A stretch of 64,000 nucleotides of DNA from Elysia crispata (lineage: Eukaryota; Mollusca; Gastropoda; Plakobranchidae): NCBI GenBank assembly GCA_033675545.1, contig JAWDGP010003996.1, forward strand, positions 397,501-461,500. Direction: 5' to 3'. The stretch's first letter is position 1. The number at the start of each line of letters is the position of its first letter. A program made the position numbers and the translations under genes. The notes under the pieces were generated by a model that saw only the letters and a list, made by a program, of their open reading frames with translations, had not been told where the DNA came from and did no database searches. Positions 20,782 through 56,744 of the stretch are shown here, in pieces.

Positions 20782-21539
20782 TTCTTGCAGGCAGAACATT
20801 GTAGTCTCGAGTATTTTGTGCTCTGTTTTGTTTATGCTTTCCTATATTTCTGAAAATGTTTTACACCAAGATCTACGTAGGAACTGTTTTTTTTTTTTTT
20901 TTAGGGAAACAATTTTGATTGCAGAAAAGAAAACGAAAAAAAAATATATAACAAAACAAACAAAAAACCCCAACCAATTCGCTCCCTATGTTCCCCAGTG
21001 CCTGACTCCCTCCTACCTCCACTTAACTTTGTTTCGTGTTGTAATTTAACCTTGGGAGTTGGAATGAAGTTAATCAATAATTTAAATTTATCAACTCACT
21101 AACTGGACAGAAAAATGTAAGGTAAGCTTTAGTGATATTGCTTGGTTTTCTTCTCATCTATCCCTACAGGAAGTTTGCTTCTTTGACAAGCTTTTTTCTT
21201 ATGCCTTTAGTCTCTGCAGGACTGCTGTGTGGAGACAACGAGGTGATAAATTTGTTTTAAAGCAATGGAGATTATAAAAAAGATGAATTGTTTTTAGGCG
21301 AGCCCCATCCTAAAACTTTTCCAAATGTTCCATCGTAGTTCGGTATCGTTTGAACAGCAAAAGATATAACAGTTAAAAAAATGTTGATCTGATCTATGTT
21401 TAAGTATTTTTTTTTAAATGGATGGGGTGGGGGTTAACAGTTCAAGCAGGAAGGGGTTGGTAAATAATAATTATTGTTCATTGAAACTAAAATGTGGAAA
21501 ATCTGTCTATTCTTTCACGCCCTTCGTCTAGAGAGACGG

Positions 21540-21879
<340 letters not shown>

Positions 21880-24050
21880 AACAGAAGTCTAAAAACACCA
21901 TTTATAAATGGACGATACAAAGGAGAGTTAGAGACAAAAATAAGAGCAAAGTTTGTGAGGATTCATTTACAGTACGTGTAATTTAAGTACAGTAGAATAA
22001 TTTGTCACAATTTGTTAAGGGAGATGATCACCAATCACTGCTACTTCAGTACTTGTGCTAGTAAACCATCTTTTCTTATTGTTACTTCCACTTGATAATC
22101 TCGCGAGATTTGTGTGAACCTGATCTGATGAACGCGATATTATGAAATACAAATTCAAAGTAATTTAATTTGATCTGACACCATTTTTTTATGTTCAATT
22201 ACAAAGACTGATCAACGCGATGAAATCAAATTTAACTTAAGTCTAAAATTGCCATTTCATAGACTGTGAGTAAAAGATTGATCAAAGAGGTACTATTAAG
22301 TATGACTTAAATCTAAAAGTATAACTGCCATTTAAGTGACTGTACCAAGGACCTCACGGGCAACCTACTGAACCATATTGTGCAAATAGTGGTTTAAATC
22401 AGAAAATTATTCTGAAAACTGATTAACACGTCGCTTCATTAAGTGATAATCTAAAAAAGTTGATTCTTTCACATTTTCTCGTGAGGTGAAATCCCTTAAA
22501 CATTCCAGAACCTACAATAAGTGGGAAAGTTCCCAACATCTAATTTTAGAAAACAATGCAATATAATTTGTCTAATATGGATAGCTCTAAGGCCTCCTGC
22601 TCTTAAGAGTTAAAGGCAGTGATAGTTTAATTTATCAATGTTAAAGTATCTCACAGACACAAACAAAAAGTATAAACATATATTAGTATTTTTGTTTGTT
22701 TGTTCAAGTAAATAAATGTATCTTATTCTAGACGAGGGACAAAGACAATAAAATGATCTTCTAAAATGTTTATACAATTATGCCACTTAAGTTATCTGTT
22801 TCTTTAATTGTCATATTATCCCTGGTCACGTGACGCAGATTTAGCTTAATTGTTTCGAGTGCCTTTTTCCTGAAGGTAAATATTTTATAATTATATCCCA
22901 TGGTTCACATTGCTATGTGCGTGCTTTTCATACATTTCTCTCGCCAATTTTTTACGATTTATCGCATGGTTTCTAGTTCTTTTAATTGTATTTTAAACTG
23001 TTTTGACAAAAATGTACCAAAAGATTCCGTTTTCGCAACCAAAGCCATTACTTCAAACACATTTTATTCAAGAGAAAAAAGGCGCACAATTATTGATTTT
23101 TTTGTGTTTCATATTTTTTTATTCCTAGGATATTTATAATACTTTTATGTCAATTAAAAAAAAAAATCAATATTTTAGGTACGTTTTTCTATTTTTTTTT
23201 CTTGCTATCTCAGAAATGTATCATTGAAAGTCTTATAGATTTTCTTATGAAAAGGAAAACATAACTGATTTTGACAATTTTTGTGAATGGTCACAAGATA
23301 TTTAAACTGCATTCTTTATTTTTGCAATAAATTGCACGAAACACAGAAAGTCATTTCATACTTACAATTTTATGTTCTTTATGAATAAATGATTTGGGCA
23401 TGGGTACAAGTCGTTATGATTGATACATCCATAGCATTTTACATTTATTAAGGGGAAGTATTAGACCGTACTGAGCCGTATTGGACAATGCAAAATATCG
23501 CATCACCAGGTAAGCCAGCTTCCATGGACAGCTACATGTTCATTGTTTGAAAAAAAAAAATTTCGTAAAAAAATAATTATAGTAATCCAATAACAGCATT
23601 TCCTTGAGTACCACTGCAGGCCAAAATTTAGTTAACAAGGTTTTTGATGGCAGACACTCCTTGTTCAGAATCTTCGGATTCTATCCCTACTTAACAAGCA
23701 ATAATTTATTTTGAAAGAGTCTATGCTGTTTTATAGGACTTTAACTTAACTCAAGCGTTAAATTTTTAATAGCTTATCGCTTCTTTCCTGTGGAGCTTTG
23801 AAGATAAAGATGTTTATGGGTCAAGTCACAAGCGCTAAAGGACATCTAGTTTTCATTGGGATTCAGTGTAAGGCCGAACATTGTAATAAACTTTTACCTC
23901 AACTTGCTAGTTTAGTCAAGTGAGCATGCGCGCTTCTTTCAACCTCTCACTCATTAAGACAAGACAAGTTATATATAAGTTTGATCATTTTTGGATGTGA
24001 TACATTTATGACGACAATGAAGAAAAGTGGAGGGTGGAGAAGAATTAGAA

Positions 24051-24052
<2 letters not shown>

Positions 24053-24099
<47 letters not shown>

Positions 24100-24183
24100 G
24101 TAGATGGTGAGAGAGAGAGAGAGGTAGATGGTGAGAGAGAGAGAGGTAGATGGTGAGAGAGAGAGAGAGAGGTAGATGGTGAG
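24053..24183. repeat. GA-rich minisatellite with GTAGATGGT interruptions (copy B)
   Basis: Counterpart of the copy A array at 9853, with four interruptions where copy A has about eight. Confidence 0.9.
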
Positions 24184-24714
24184 AAATGGAGACAGAGAGA
24201 GGGAGCGGCAGAGACCGAAACTTCTTCATTGTTTTTTTTTATTATTATAACATGGCAAAACAATATTTTTTATCGTTTTTTTTTTTTTTTTTTACAAATC
24301 ATATAAAAGATTTTGGTATCAGAGACTTTTTGTTGTGAACCATTTTTTTTTACTGGTTTGTTCTTCTTTTTCAACGTTTGATGCCTGATTATATTTTCAC
24401 AGTCGCTTTGCTTTTGATTTTCCCCAAAACCAAATAATGATCGTTTCAGGAAGCAAAAATTGAAATAAATTATTATGATGAAGATGAAGATGATAATGAT
24501 AATGATGATGAGGATGATAATATTGATATTGCTGCCTTGAGTGATGATGTGAAGGACACGATTTGGGGTGAGGTAAAAGAGTCTCTAAGGCTCTTGACTA
24601 AAAAACTCAGGTTTTCTTCACCCCTAATTAATGACATGAAAATGTCCATCAAACAACTGTCACAACATTCAATATTGCCTTGATTACAGTTAAAACAACC
24701 TCTTGGACACCATT

Positions 24715-24987
24715 GCTAGTATTATTACCAGCATCATCAAAACATTCGACACCATTGCCACTATTATTACCAGCATCATCAAAACATTCGACACCATTGC
24801 CAGTATTATTACCAGCATCATCAAAACATTCGACACCATTGCCAGTATTATTACCAGCATCATCAAAACATTCGACACCATTGCCACTATTATTACCAGC
24901 ATCATCAAAACATTCGACACCATTGCCAGTATTATTACCAGCATCATCAAAACATTCGACACCATTGCCAGTATTATTACCAGCATA
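24715..24987. repeat. 42-bp VNTR, about 6.5-7 units (copy B)
   Basis: Near-perfect repeats of the unit seen at 10585, expanded in copy B or contracted in copy A. Units differ mainly at one site (gccagt / gccact). Confidence 0.95.
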
Positions 24988-27381
24988 AGCAAAACAGTCT
25001 CCTTTTCATTATCCATGACACATGATTGATTGGTTGATTGATTGATTGAGGAAAAGACTATTTTGATACTAAAGACAATGGCTATAAGATCTACAGAGAT
25101 AGCCACTCTTGAGAACTGCTAATAATCCTAAAGCAGTGCTGAGCATTACGAAAACTGTGGTGACAACTTCGATCAACCTGGTGGTGTGGGTCACAGTGAC
25201 CACTGGTGTAAAACTGTGACAGTTAAGGTAACAGTGCATCCATACATTTCAAGATGGCTGAAGTTTGTTTACAGCAAAAGCAGCAGCACGCGCGGGATGG
25301 GAACACAATGTCACTTCCTAAGAAGCACCATGAATTTTTCTTTTCAGAAAGTAAAACAAAAACAACAGCTTAAAATGCACTTAAAGCTCACATCCAGAGG
25401 TCGGTCGTTTGGAGTACAATATTTGCGAGAGAACTTCAGTTGGAGCATTGTGCAGATTTCTGCTCCGTTCCGATCAAACTGCTGAGTTATTCAGTTGTTT
25501 TTTGTTTTTTTTGTTTTTTTGGTTTAGAAAATTGGAGTGTTGCGACCAACCACTTACAAATGAAACATAATCGCGCTGTTGTAAAATCTTGACATTCAAC
25601 TCTTCTTGCGGCGCAGGGTGAGCCTGGACTACAGCTGAGCAGTTGGGACAGCAAGGACCACAGATCCTGGGGGTCAGCTGTGAGTATGGAAAGTGAAGTA
25701 GGCCTAGGTGTGAGTGACAGCTTCACTCACTTAATGACAAAAATAGTGGCGTCACTGGTTTGTTATGTCCGCAGTTTGTCACACAATACAACCTCTAGGG
25801 CCGAGCCACTTGACACAATGTGGGCGAAGCTTAATGATGTATCTTGTCAAATTCAAGAGTTTCCAACACTGTGTCATTTGCGCAAGACCCATTCTCTTCT
25901 GTTTTCTAGAGACGTAAAAAGCTTGCATTACCTTATAAACTAGGCTATAATTTTTTATGAGTAATAAAACAGTAATTTGTAATAAAAATAAGGGCATTCC
26001 TTCGAATCGTCGTTAGATTTCAGCGCAGAAAAGGGAAGCGGAACAACTGTTTTTTTTACGCAAATTTTGACGTGAATCTTGAAATACAAGAAGACGCCGA
26101 AACTCGAGACTTTTTAGAAGATCCGTCGTCTTTCACACTGTCTGAGGAGGATCAACGATATAATTTTCCTTAAAAAATCCTGACACCTGGTGTTGAGTTC
26201 AGACTCAGTGATCGGTTTCACGAGAGAGGAGTGGCAGAACTGAGAACCGAGAAGCTTCTTGTAGATAAAGACAAATCTGTTGCCATGGTTTCTGTGCAGG
26301 TCGACATCGTACTCGTTGGGGGTAAGTTTTGGACTTAGTGTTTTGTTTTGTTTTTTTGTTTTTTGTTTCCATGTATTTTCAGAACAATTATTATTGCAAT
26401 ACACAGAACTCCTAAATATTTAAGAATTAAATGAATTCTTGTTATGTATATATATTTAAATATGCACTGTGAGATTTTCATGTCCCTAAAATCAAGGTGT
26501 GCAATGTGCAATATGCATGTTAATAACTTTAACTATTATTACCTTCAAATACAAACTTGCCTAGTTTGGTTGTGTGCTGTTTAAAACGGAGAAGATCCTG
26601 GTCAAACTATGAGCAAGTGAGTAACTGAATTAGATCCGGATCATGGAGAGAGGGAAACGGAAGAAAACTCTTTAAAAGGTACATATGCGAGGTCAGGTAA
26701 TGAATAACTATTTTATAGTGAAAAATTTAGAATAAGAACCCACTTGTATACATTCTTTTGTTTTGTAACAGCTTTGAAAAACATTGTGTTTTCTATTTAC
26801 TAAATAAAACTCTAAGTTTTCATTTAAAAGAAACCCGCAGCAAAATATTTTTCCCCTTTCATGGGTTAATAGTGAAATTTGTTCAGACCCTAAAGAATAC
26901 TCCGGACATTCCTTTTCATTCCGTAAAATCTCGTTACTGATATTATGCTGAGTTGCTAACTCTATCGGAGATCTCCAAATATTTCGCTACTGTTTTCACT
27001 TCGGTCAGCCTTTTTAGAGCCAGAATGAGAAGATCGAAAAGAAAATCATGGCTTTTTCTTCTAATATCCCGCCGCAGAAGGTTTTCTTCATTTCCCAAAT
27101 TTTTGAGCCGTTTTTTGTTATCTTTAATCATCCATCCTTGGTGATTTTTGTTTAAAGCTCAACCCCCCCCCCCCGCCCGTCTCATGTTTTTCTGTTCTCC
27201 CACTATATTCTTTTCATTTATTCACTGGTCACTTAGATTGTCTTCTCGAACTGGCCATGGAGTATTGAGAATTGGGAAGATTCTTGTCTCGAATAGTGTC
27301 GATGCCGGATGGCGTTTTTGATCATGGCTTAAGCTCACCTTTAGGATCACTGATTAAAATGGTTATAAATTTCGGGTTTCC

Positions 27382-29030
27382 GGTTGCTGTAGTTGATTTC
27401 CATATCCGCTTGTGGGATACCGTATGTGATTTCCGTATCCGATAGCGAGATGCTGTATGTGATTTCCGTATCCGATAGTGGGATACTGTAGTTGATTTCC
27501 GTATCCGATAGTGGGATACTGTAGTTGATTCCCGTATCCGATAGTGGGATACTGTAGTTGATTTCCGTATCCGATAGTGGGATACTGTAGTTGATTTCCG
27601 TATCCGATAGTGGGATACTGTAGTTGATTTCCGTATCCAATAGTGGGATGCTGTAGTTGATTTCCATATCCGATAGTGGGATACTGAAGTTGATTTCCGT
27701 ATCCAATAGTGGGATGCTGTAGTTGATTTCCGTATCCGATAGTGGGATACTGAAGTTGATTTCCGTATCCAATAGTGGGATGCTGTAGTTGATTTCCGTA
27801 TCCAATAGTGGGATACTGAAGTTGATTTCCGTATCCAATAGTGGGATGCTGTAGTTGATTTCCGTATCCAATAGTGGGATGCTGTAGTTGATTTCCGTAT
27901 CCAATAGTGGGATGCTGTAGTTGATTTCCGTATCCAATAGTGGGATGCTGTAGTTGATTTCCATATCCGATAGTGGGATGCTGTAGTTGATTTCCATATC
28001 CGATAGTGGGATGCTGTAGTTGATTTCCGTATCCAATAGTGGGATACTGTAGTTGATTTCCATATCCGATAGTGGGATGCTGTAGTTGATTTCCATATCC
28101 AATAGTGGGATGCTGTAGTTGATTTCCATATCCGATAGTGGGATGCTGTAGTTGATTTCCATATCCGATAGTGGGATACTGAAGTTGATTTCCGTATCCG
28201 ATAGTGGGATGCTGTAGTTGATTTCCGTATCCAATAGTGGGATGCTGTAGTTGATTTCCATATCCGATAGTGGGATGCTGTAGTTGATTTCCATATCCGA
28301 TAGTGGGATGCTGTAGTTGATTTCCATATCCGATAGTGGGATGCTGTAGTTGATTTCCATATCGATAGTGGGATGCTGTAGTTGATTTCCATATCCGATA
28401 GTGGGATGCTGTAGTTGATTTCCATATCCGATAGTGGGATGCTGTAGTTGATTTCCATATCCAATAGTGATTTCCATATCCGATAGTGGGATGCTGTAGT
28501 TGATTTCCATATCCGATAGTGGGATGCTGTAGTTGATTTCCATATCCGATAGTGGGATGCTGTAGTTGATTTCCATATCCGATAGTGGGATGCTGTAGTT
28601 GATTTCCGTATCCGATAGTGGGATGCTGTAGTTGATTTCCATATCCGATAGTGGGATGCTGTAGTTGATTTCCGTATCCGATAGTGGGATGCTGTAGTTG
28701 ATTTCCATATCCGATAATGTGATGCTGTAGTTGATTTCCATATCCAATAGTGGGATGCTGTAGTTGATTTCCATATCCGATAGTGGGATGCTGTAGTTGA
28801 TTTCCATATCCGATAGTGGGATGCTGTAGTTGATTTCCATATCCGATAGTGGGATGCTGTAGTTGATTTCCATATCCGATAGTGGGATGCTGTAGTTGAT
28901 TTCCATATCCGATAGTGGGATGCTGTAGTTGATTTCCGTATCCGATAGTGGGATGCTGTAGTTGATTTCCATATCCGATAATGTGATGCTGTAGTTGATT
29001 TCCGTATCCAATAGTGGGATGCTGTAGTTG
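27382..29030. repeat. 33-bp minisatellite, about 50 units (copy B)
   Basis: Same unit and flanks as the copy A array. Two out-of-step indels are visible, a missing base near 28363 and a shortened unit near 28467. They move the minus-strand frame from one 11-residue repeat to another and back without a stop, which argues that no particular frame is being preserved. Confidence 0.95.
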
Positions 29031-29633
29031 ATTAGATAGAGACGCCTGTGTGCCTGGGTATTTTCGATCATCCTAGAACAGTGTTCGGAATCGACATTGT
29101 CGGGGGGAAAAAAACAGAATGAAAAGCAACAAAAGCCTAGAGGAGCATAAAATTATGTAGACACAAGACAGTTAAGAAACAAAATTCAAAACAGGTGCCG
29201 CGGCGATCTATCAACGCTTTTGGGTCAAGTGCAGCACTCACAGCAAGATCCGTTGAAGCACGACAACCTTAAAAAAAAAATTGGATTAAAAAGGTTTCGT
29301 TTTGTTTTGTTTTAACTGAAAACCTTTTTCTTTTTGTATTCTCACACGCAGAAGAGCATGTGTACAGAATGTTGCGTGATTAAGCTTATCTCCCATTCAT
29401 TAATTTATTATTTAATCATTATTTTTAAATTTTATTAGATTTCAAACTTTATTCGAAACACCTACTTTTTTTTATCCGCTTACCATTGAGAAGTAGATAT
29501 ACTTCATCTACAAAATGCATGGTAGTAGGGGTTCTAAGTCTGTTTTAGACACTCATCTTTACAGTCTGAAAATCTTACGATCATATTATCGAAAAAATAG
29601 TAAGTTTCGTTGTTTTCATTTTTTTTTCAAATC

Positions 29634-29905
<272 letters not shown>

Positions 29906-30711
29906 AGCCTATCTTTTTAAAGCAAATCTAACTGAATAACTATCGGATCCTTTTACGAGTCCATCCATAAAAACCGTCCGTAAAAGAAGAACTTTGGAGA
30001 AAAAAAGAAAAATCGTGAGTGTTAATCAAGACTACGTTGGGCCTTTGACCTTAGCCGGATGGCTGTATACAATGATTCGAAACACTTCACAGAAGTAAAA
30101 CAAAGACTTGGCTTTACTATCAGAAAAATCTGCCTACTTAATAACACTTAAAGCTTTATCTTATCCACTGCGAAGCACAACCTAAACTCAAGAGTCTAGT
30201 GGCAAAATCTCAGCTTTCACAACGGAACAGAAAAGCGCTGTCTTAACGAGCAAGTTATACATGCCTTGGGTCGTGCACATTTCTTCCCCACCCCACCAAT
30301 TGTTCTTAAAATACATGGTAAAAAAAAAAAAATAAAAAGACTAAGCTTTTCGCTATATGCATGATTTAGCCAGCAGTAACAGAGCTCCACCTTTTTTTCT
30401 TAATAGGCACGAAACCACTATTTTTTCCCCTCCTTTAATTTCACCCTTCCCACTTCTATCCCGTAAATCTTTTTTTATTTTTCCTTATGGTTTTATAACC
30501 TCGTCTCCATCTTCCTCTTTTAACCTTCCACCTACTCTTCCTCACAGCCATCTCTTTTATTGTATATTAAGATCGTCTAATAATTCTTTCTTTACTTGTT
30601 CTTACCTCGAATACCATCCCTTCCACCCTATAATCCACGCCTCATTTTTCTCTTATTTTTTTCCTCTCTTCTCTGAATGATTCCCAGCAGTTTTGATCAG
30701 CCTCTTCGTAG

Positions 30712-33662
<2,951 letters not shown>

Positions 33663-34784
33663 AGGTGAAGGTCACATCCAGTTAAGAGCGAGGTCTACCA
33701 TTTCACCCAGTTTCTGCGATGGATTTTGCGTGGTCTACAAGCGTAGCACTGCACAGCGATGACGTGATTATGTAACAAGCCAATACATATCTACCACTGG
33801 AAAAACGCCACCTTGTTTCTGTAAATAACTTTTATCCATGAAGCTCCATCGTACTTTTAGCTAAAAACTCTGTGATATTCATATTAGCATCTTCACTCAG
33901 TTAAATTTTTCACTTCATTGTTCACTCGCACAATCACAACACAAGTGCATCATCAAATTTGTCTCCATAGCCAAATCCATCATTATTCTGTCAACAATAT
34001 TTTGTTCAGAAAACTGATGTTAATATGAATATCAAATTAATTCTTGCAGGCAGAACATTGAGTCTCGAGTATTTTGTGCTCTGTTTTGTTTATGCTTTCC
34101 TATATTTCTGAAAATGTTTTACACCAAGATCTACGTAGGAACTTTTTTTTAGGGAACAATTTTGATTGCAGAAAAGAAAACGAAAAAAAATATATAACAA
34201 AACAAACAAAAAACCCCAACCAATTCGCTCCCTATGTTCCCCAGTGCCTGACTCCCTCCTACCTCCACTTAACTTTGTTTCGTGTTGTAATTTAACCTTG
34301 GGAGTTAGAATGAAGTTAATCAATAATTTAAATTTATCAACTCACTAACTGGACAGAAAAATGTAAGGTAAGCTTTAGTGATATTGCTTGGTTTTCTTCT
34401 CATCTATCCCTACAGGAAGTTTGCTTCTTTGACAAGCTTTTTTCTTATGCCTTTAGTCTCTGCAGGACTGCTGTGTGGAGACAATGAGGTGATAAATTTG
34501 TTTTAAAGCAATGGAGATTATAAAAAAGATGAATTGTTTTTAGGCGAGCCCCATCCTAAAACTTTTCCAAATGTTCCATCGTAGTTCGGTATCGTTTGAA
34601 CAGCAGAAGATATAACAGTTAAAAAAAATGTTGATCTGATCTATGTTTAAGTATTTTTTTTTTAATGGATGGGGTGGGGGTTAACAGTTCCAGCAGGATG
34701 GGGTTGGTAAATAATAATTATTGTTCATTGAAACTAAAATGTGGAAAATCTGTCTATTCTTTCACGCCCTTCGTCTAGAGACGG

Positions 34785-35038
<254 letters not shown>

Positions 35039-35871
35039 AACAGAAGTCTAAAAACACCATTTATAAATGGACGATACAAAGGAGAGTTAGAGACAAAAAT
35101 AAGAGCAAAGTTTGTGAGGATTCATTTACAGTACGTGTAATTTAAGTACAGTAGAATAATTTGTCACAATTTGTTAAGGGAGATGATCACCAATCACTGC
35201 TACTTCAGTACTTGTGCTAGTAAACCATCTATTCTTATTGTTACTTCCACTTGATAATCTCGCGAGATTTGTGTGAACCTGATCTGATGAACGCGATATT
35301 ATGAAATACAAATTCAAAGTAATTTAATTTGATCTGACACCATTTTTTTATGTTCAATTACAAAGACTGATCAACGCGATGAAATCAAATTTAACTTAAG
35401 TCTAAAATTGCCATTTCATAGACTGTGAGTAAAAGATTGATCAAAGAGGTACTATTAAGTATGACTTAAATCTAAAAGTATAACTGCCATTTAAGTGACT
35501 GTACCAAGGACCTCACGGGCAACCTACTGAACCATATTGTGCAAATAGTGGTTTAAATCAGAAAATTATTCTGAAAACTGATTAACACGTCGCTTCATTA
35601 AGTGATAAAATAAAAAAGTTGTTTCTTTCACCTTTTCTCGTGAGGCGAAATCCCCTAAACATTCCAGAACCTACAGTAAGTGGGAAAGTTCCCAAGATCT
35701 AATTTTAGAAAACAATGTAATATAATTTGTCTAATAATATGGATAGCTCTAAGGCCTCCTGCTCTTAAGAGTTAAAGGCAGTGATAGTTTAATTTATCAA
35801 TGTTAAAGTATCTCACGGACACAAACAAAAAAGTGTAAACATATATTAGTATTTTTTTTTGTTTGTTCAAG

Positions 35872-36447
35872 TGCTGAAATGTGAAATCTTTAAGCATGTA
35901 TTAATTATCGGATGTTAATAGGATATAAACGGTTTAGCAGGGTCGATAACTACATGTACTGCTAATAAGCGCTCAGATCCCAGTAAAACAAGGCAAGGAT
36001 GCTGTTGTGGGGTGTCACCATCTCACTGCACACACAAAAGAGAAACAACAAAGATGTGTGCAGGCCTGATAAACTTTCATACAAGCGGCAGCGATATCGT
36101 GATCTACAGTATATTTTATATCAGTTCATCCTACAAACAGACTAAAGCTAAAATAGTGGGGAGAAAGAAATGCTGGTACATGTACATATAGTTTACTTTC
36201 GGCAGCAAAATTCTCCTTGGTTCTTTTTTTTAAGAATTATAATAACATCATTAACTTTTCACATTATGAAATTTTAAAATGTCTTGTATTGGATGCAACT
36301 GCAAGTCATTTTATAAACATTGTGACAAACATAATATTTGTGGCTTGTGTAGTGTTCATCAAATCGTAACTTACAAAGTATCATTTACCCATCATATGAT
36401 TTAGAGTTATGAGAAAGAGAAAAAGGAAAGAGTACTTTTGAAAATAT
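35872..36447. other. Intergenic, no gene seen
   Basis: Unique AT-rich sequence between the end of copy B and the presumed 3' end of the IFRD transcript. No open frame, repeat or motif stands out. Confidence 0.6.
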
Positions 36448-39231
36448 TTTATTGTGATACCTTTCTTCCAAAGTCAAACATTTATTCACAAAACCATTTT
36501 CAAAAGAACAAAATCAAGTCAGATCCAAAGGCATAATCATACACTATTTGGAACCGGTCACACAAAGGTTCATGTATGTAGTTACTTGAAATTTCTCAAT
36601 GTAATGTACAAGTCATAACAATCAATTTTTAAAGAAAATTTAAAGAAACTAGTTATTCTATTTAATAGTTTAATCAATTTGAATCCAATGTGAACTTTTT
36701 TTTTACAACTCTGACAGGAAAGAGTTACAAGAATAGATTTAATGCCACCATGTCTTAATGTCCTGATGTTGAAGTCAATGACATGAAAACAGTGTCTTAT
36801 CTCACGGTAGCTTTACAATCTGTGGATATCCAATTCCAAAATTACATAAAAAATGTACACTAACCTTTGCATAATTGTCCCTATCTTTGACTTTCCTAAA
36901 TAATTATCAGATAAAGTCCAAGAACCCATACCCAACAATCAGAAAATGTACTATAGATGGAATATTATGCTTTTCACATTAGCTATTCATTTCTTTACCC
37001 CCCTTTTTTGCTATTGACACAACGTGTTAAATAATTACAAAACTGGTAAAGATAAAACATATGAAAAATAAAGAACGGAAAAAATGTAACTTGCATAATA
37101 AGAGGTGAATTTTATTTTTGTTGGAAAGGGCAATAATATTTCAGAGAAACTAATACTTATCAAAATAAAAGAAAGAATAATAGGTAAAAGATCTGGTCTC
37201 ACACACACATAATTAAATGAATGAAAATCTGTTTGAGACTTGTTTGTACAAATTTACTCACGACTAACCCTCTACAGAATACATTTTTTTTCCACTAAAT
37301 CTTTGGATCTCTATAAAATCAGTTTGATGTCGCTACAACTGTAGTGCAAGTTCTAATTTACCCAAAGTGAAGCCCAATGACCAGGTATTTTTATCTCTGA
37401 TTTGTCTCATCTTCTACAATAATGACATACTAAAGAGAGAACATACCTTTAATCGTAAGATCTCTCCAATACACTGACAGTTAACTTTTGCTTTAGATGA
37501 AAGCCTAGTATTTGAAACCAGGCATCACAAAGGGGTAAATGACTTAACTCTTCCTCTATTCCCATATAGTTATTAGCCGTTTGTAGGATGGAAAATGGAA
37601 GTCAGGGGTGCTGCATTTGTGCATATATATCAGTTTGAGATGTGTATGGCATTTGTTAAATGGTTAAGGCAACCGAGTGGAATGGATATTCCTGGTAGGC
37701 CAAATTCTAGGATGGGAAATGTATTAAAATGGCAAACCAACAAACCACAAAAACAGAAACAAGTTAATAGTCTTGCAACCAGTCCAGATGATTAAAATGG
37801 CTGGATGTTAAACCTGGAAGAGTATCGTTATGGATTCCTCTTTCTACTACTATTTTTAAACGAGCATAAAACCTAAAATCTGTTAATAATATTCTCACAA
37901 TTTCAAGCAGTTTAGCACTTAAGAAGAAATGAATTGCTTTATTTCACAAGTTTCAATGCAAATTAGTGTTCTGTCAGTCATTTGGCTCAGGTTCAAGACA
38001 ATTAAAACTTTGTGGTCATATCGTTCTCCCTTCCACCAAGTGTGGTAAGATGACTATGACTTTATATAATAAGGTCTATGGTTCTGTATTGACTAGCTCT
38101 TAGGCTCTTTTGAATTTATATATATTCATAAATTCAATGCACAAACATGTAAATATACACGAATAAACAGGTATATATCTGTGTCATGGTTAAAATGCAT
38201 AAATTCAATAAAGTCTTAAAGCACTGCAACAGGCATGAAGACATCTATAAATCTTGCCTTACTGTATGTGATACACACACAAAAAAAAGGTAAGAGCAGC
38301 TCTCAATTTTTTTACATTTAATTCAATAGATCAAAAAATCTTATATTACTGCATGTGTGTGGTACACACTAAAAAAAAAAGGGTAAGAACAGCACTCAAA
38401 TTTTTATATTTAATTTAGCAGATGATAATTTTAGTCCTTTCTCTTAGATTTGTGAGTTCCAGAAGTTTTTTCCCATAACATTATGATTTGGAGGAAAAAT
38501 ACAAATAAGTTCTTTTTTTCTTTTTACACTTGTTTTTCCAAGAGGTATCTGAAATGTGAAGAATATTAATGTACTATTATGTACATAATAAACATAAATC
38601 ATATATTATTTATTATTTATAAACTAAAAGAAAATTCAGGGCAAACGGCACAGAGAACAATCTTTGATTTTTATAAATTAGATATAATATGTACATGAGA
38701 ATAAGAAAATGCAACCAGTCCGCCATGGAAGAGATGGTGTTACGAAAGTACTGCAGATGGCAAGGGCCCACAACCAAAGGAGGATGGGCTGCTCAAGAGA
38801 ACAAAGTGGGCAAATCAAATTCTTAATTGAGTTAAAAAAAAGGCCACCAATAAAATAAAACAACTAATCTAGTTTCAAATTTTGTTTCTTTTTATATATG
38901 AAAACTTTCGAAATGATACACTACCCAAATCCAAGCGTCGAAAGAACAAGCAGAAGTGTATAAAATGAAGTTAACTACATTTTCCAAAGGCACTAACTTT
39001 TAATTGTACTGATGACAATACAAGAGAGGCAAGTGAGATTGATTGGTTCATTATTACATGGATGTGATGCTTGAAATTTAAAGCAGGACAATGCTGATAA
39101 AAAAGCTCCTTTTCAAACGATGGAAGTCTTATTTTGCCACTTTGCTCATGACTAAAACAACCCTACAAGACCATAAATTTAAAAAGAGTCTATTTAGATA
39201 TATCTGTGTTTTAATTGTTAGGTCACTTTGA
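36448..39231 (-). other. Probable long 3' UTR of the IFRD gene
   Basis: The 2.8 kb after the IFRD stop codon hold no convincing gene. An AATAAA on the minus strand at 36453-36448 is a plausible transcript end, but other AT-rich hexamers near 38590 could act earlier, so the UTR length is uncertain. Confidence 0.35.
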
Positions 39232-55999
<16,768 letters not shown>

Positions 56000-56709
56000 T
56001 ATTTTACTGTTTTAAAATCCCTCCAAAATAATGTGTGTGATTCTATTAACATCGGCCGATGTATATGAAATTCTGAATGAAAGTAAATCGTAGATAAAAG
56101 AGAAAATCTGAGAGGCAAGACTGACATGTTTTGGTCAGAAGTGCAGAGAACAGTGCACTGAATGTTGTTTCTAAATTTAGATGTAGAAATCCTCTAAGCA
56201 AAACAAACCTTTTCTTTCTTCTTTATCCAAAAATAGAAAGGAACAAGAATGGCAATTATATTCATACAATCTCTCATTTTATCATTTTTTTTAAATAATT
56301 CATACAGAATTAAAATATATTTTATATCGATATTGAAATATCTGACATTATTAAGTGGCACAATTTATAGAGAGTATATATCCGGTCCCAATATAGGTCC
56401 AGTTCGGTTCAACAAGCGCTCATTAGGGTTCTGTTTTTGTCGATTTTGCAGGATAGAACAAACCGGCCCCCACCAAAAAAAAAAAAAAAAAAAAGAGGGG
56501 GAAGATAACAAACATTTTGCTTTAATTTTACAATGATTTACCGCCACTATCTTTTCATGGCATCGATCATTAAGAACAAGATCAAATGATAGATAAACAA
56601 CTCAGAGATTGAAAAACAAAGCAAGGGAAAAAATTTCCCCCCTCTCAAAATACCCAATTAATTATAGCTAGTAACATAGTTTATGTTCGGTAAAACAAAT
56701 TCTTACACT

Positions 56710-56744
<35 letters not shown>

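Noticed and set aside
27322..29071. 574-codon and 380-codon minus-strand frames
   Set aside because: Same repeat as in copy A; openness comes from a stop-free unit with length divisible by three.
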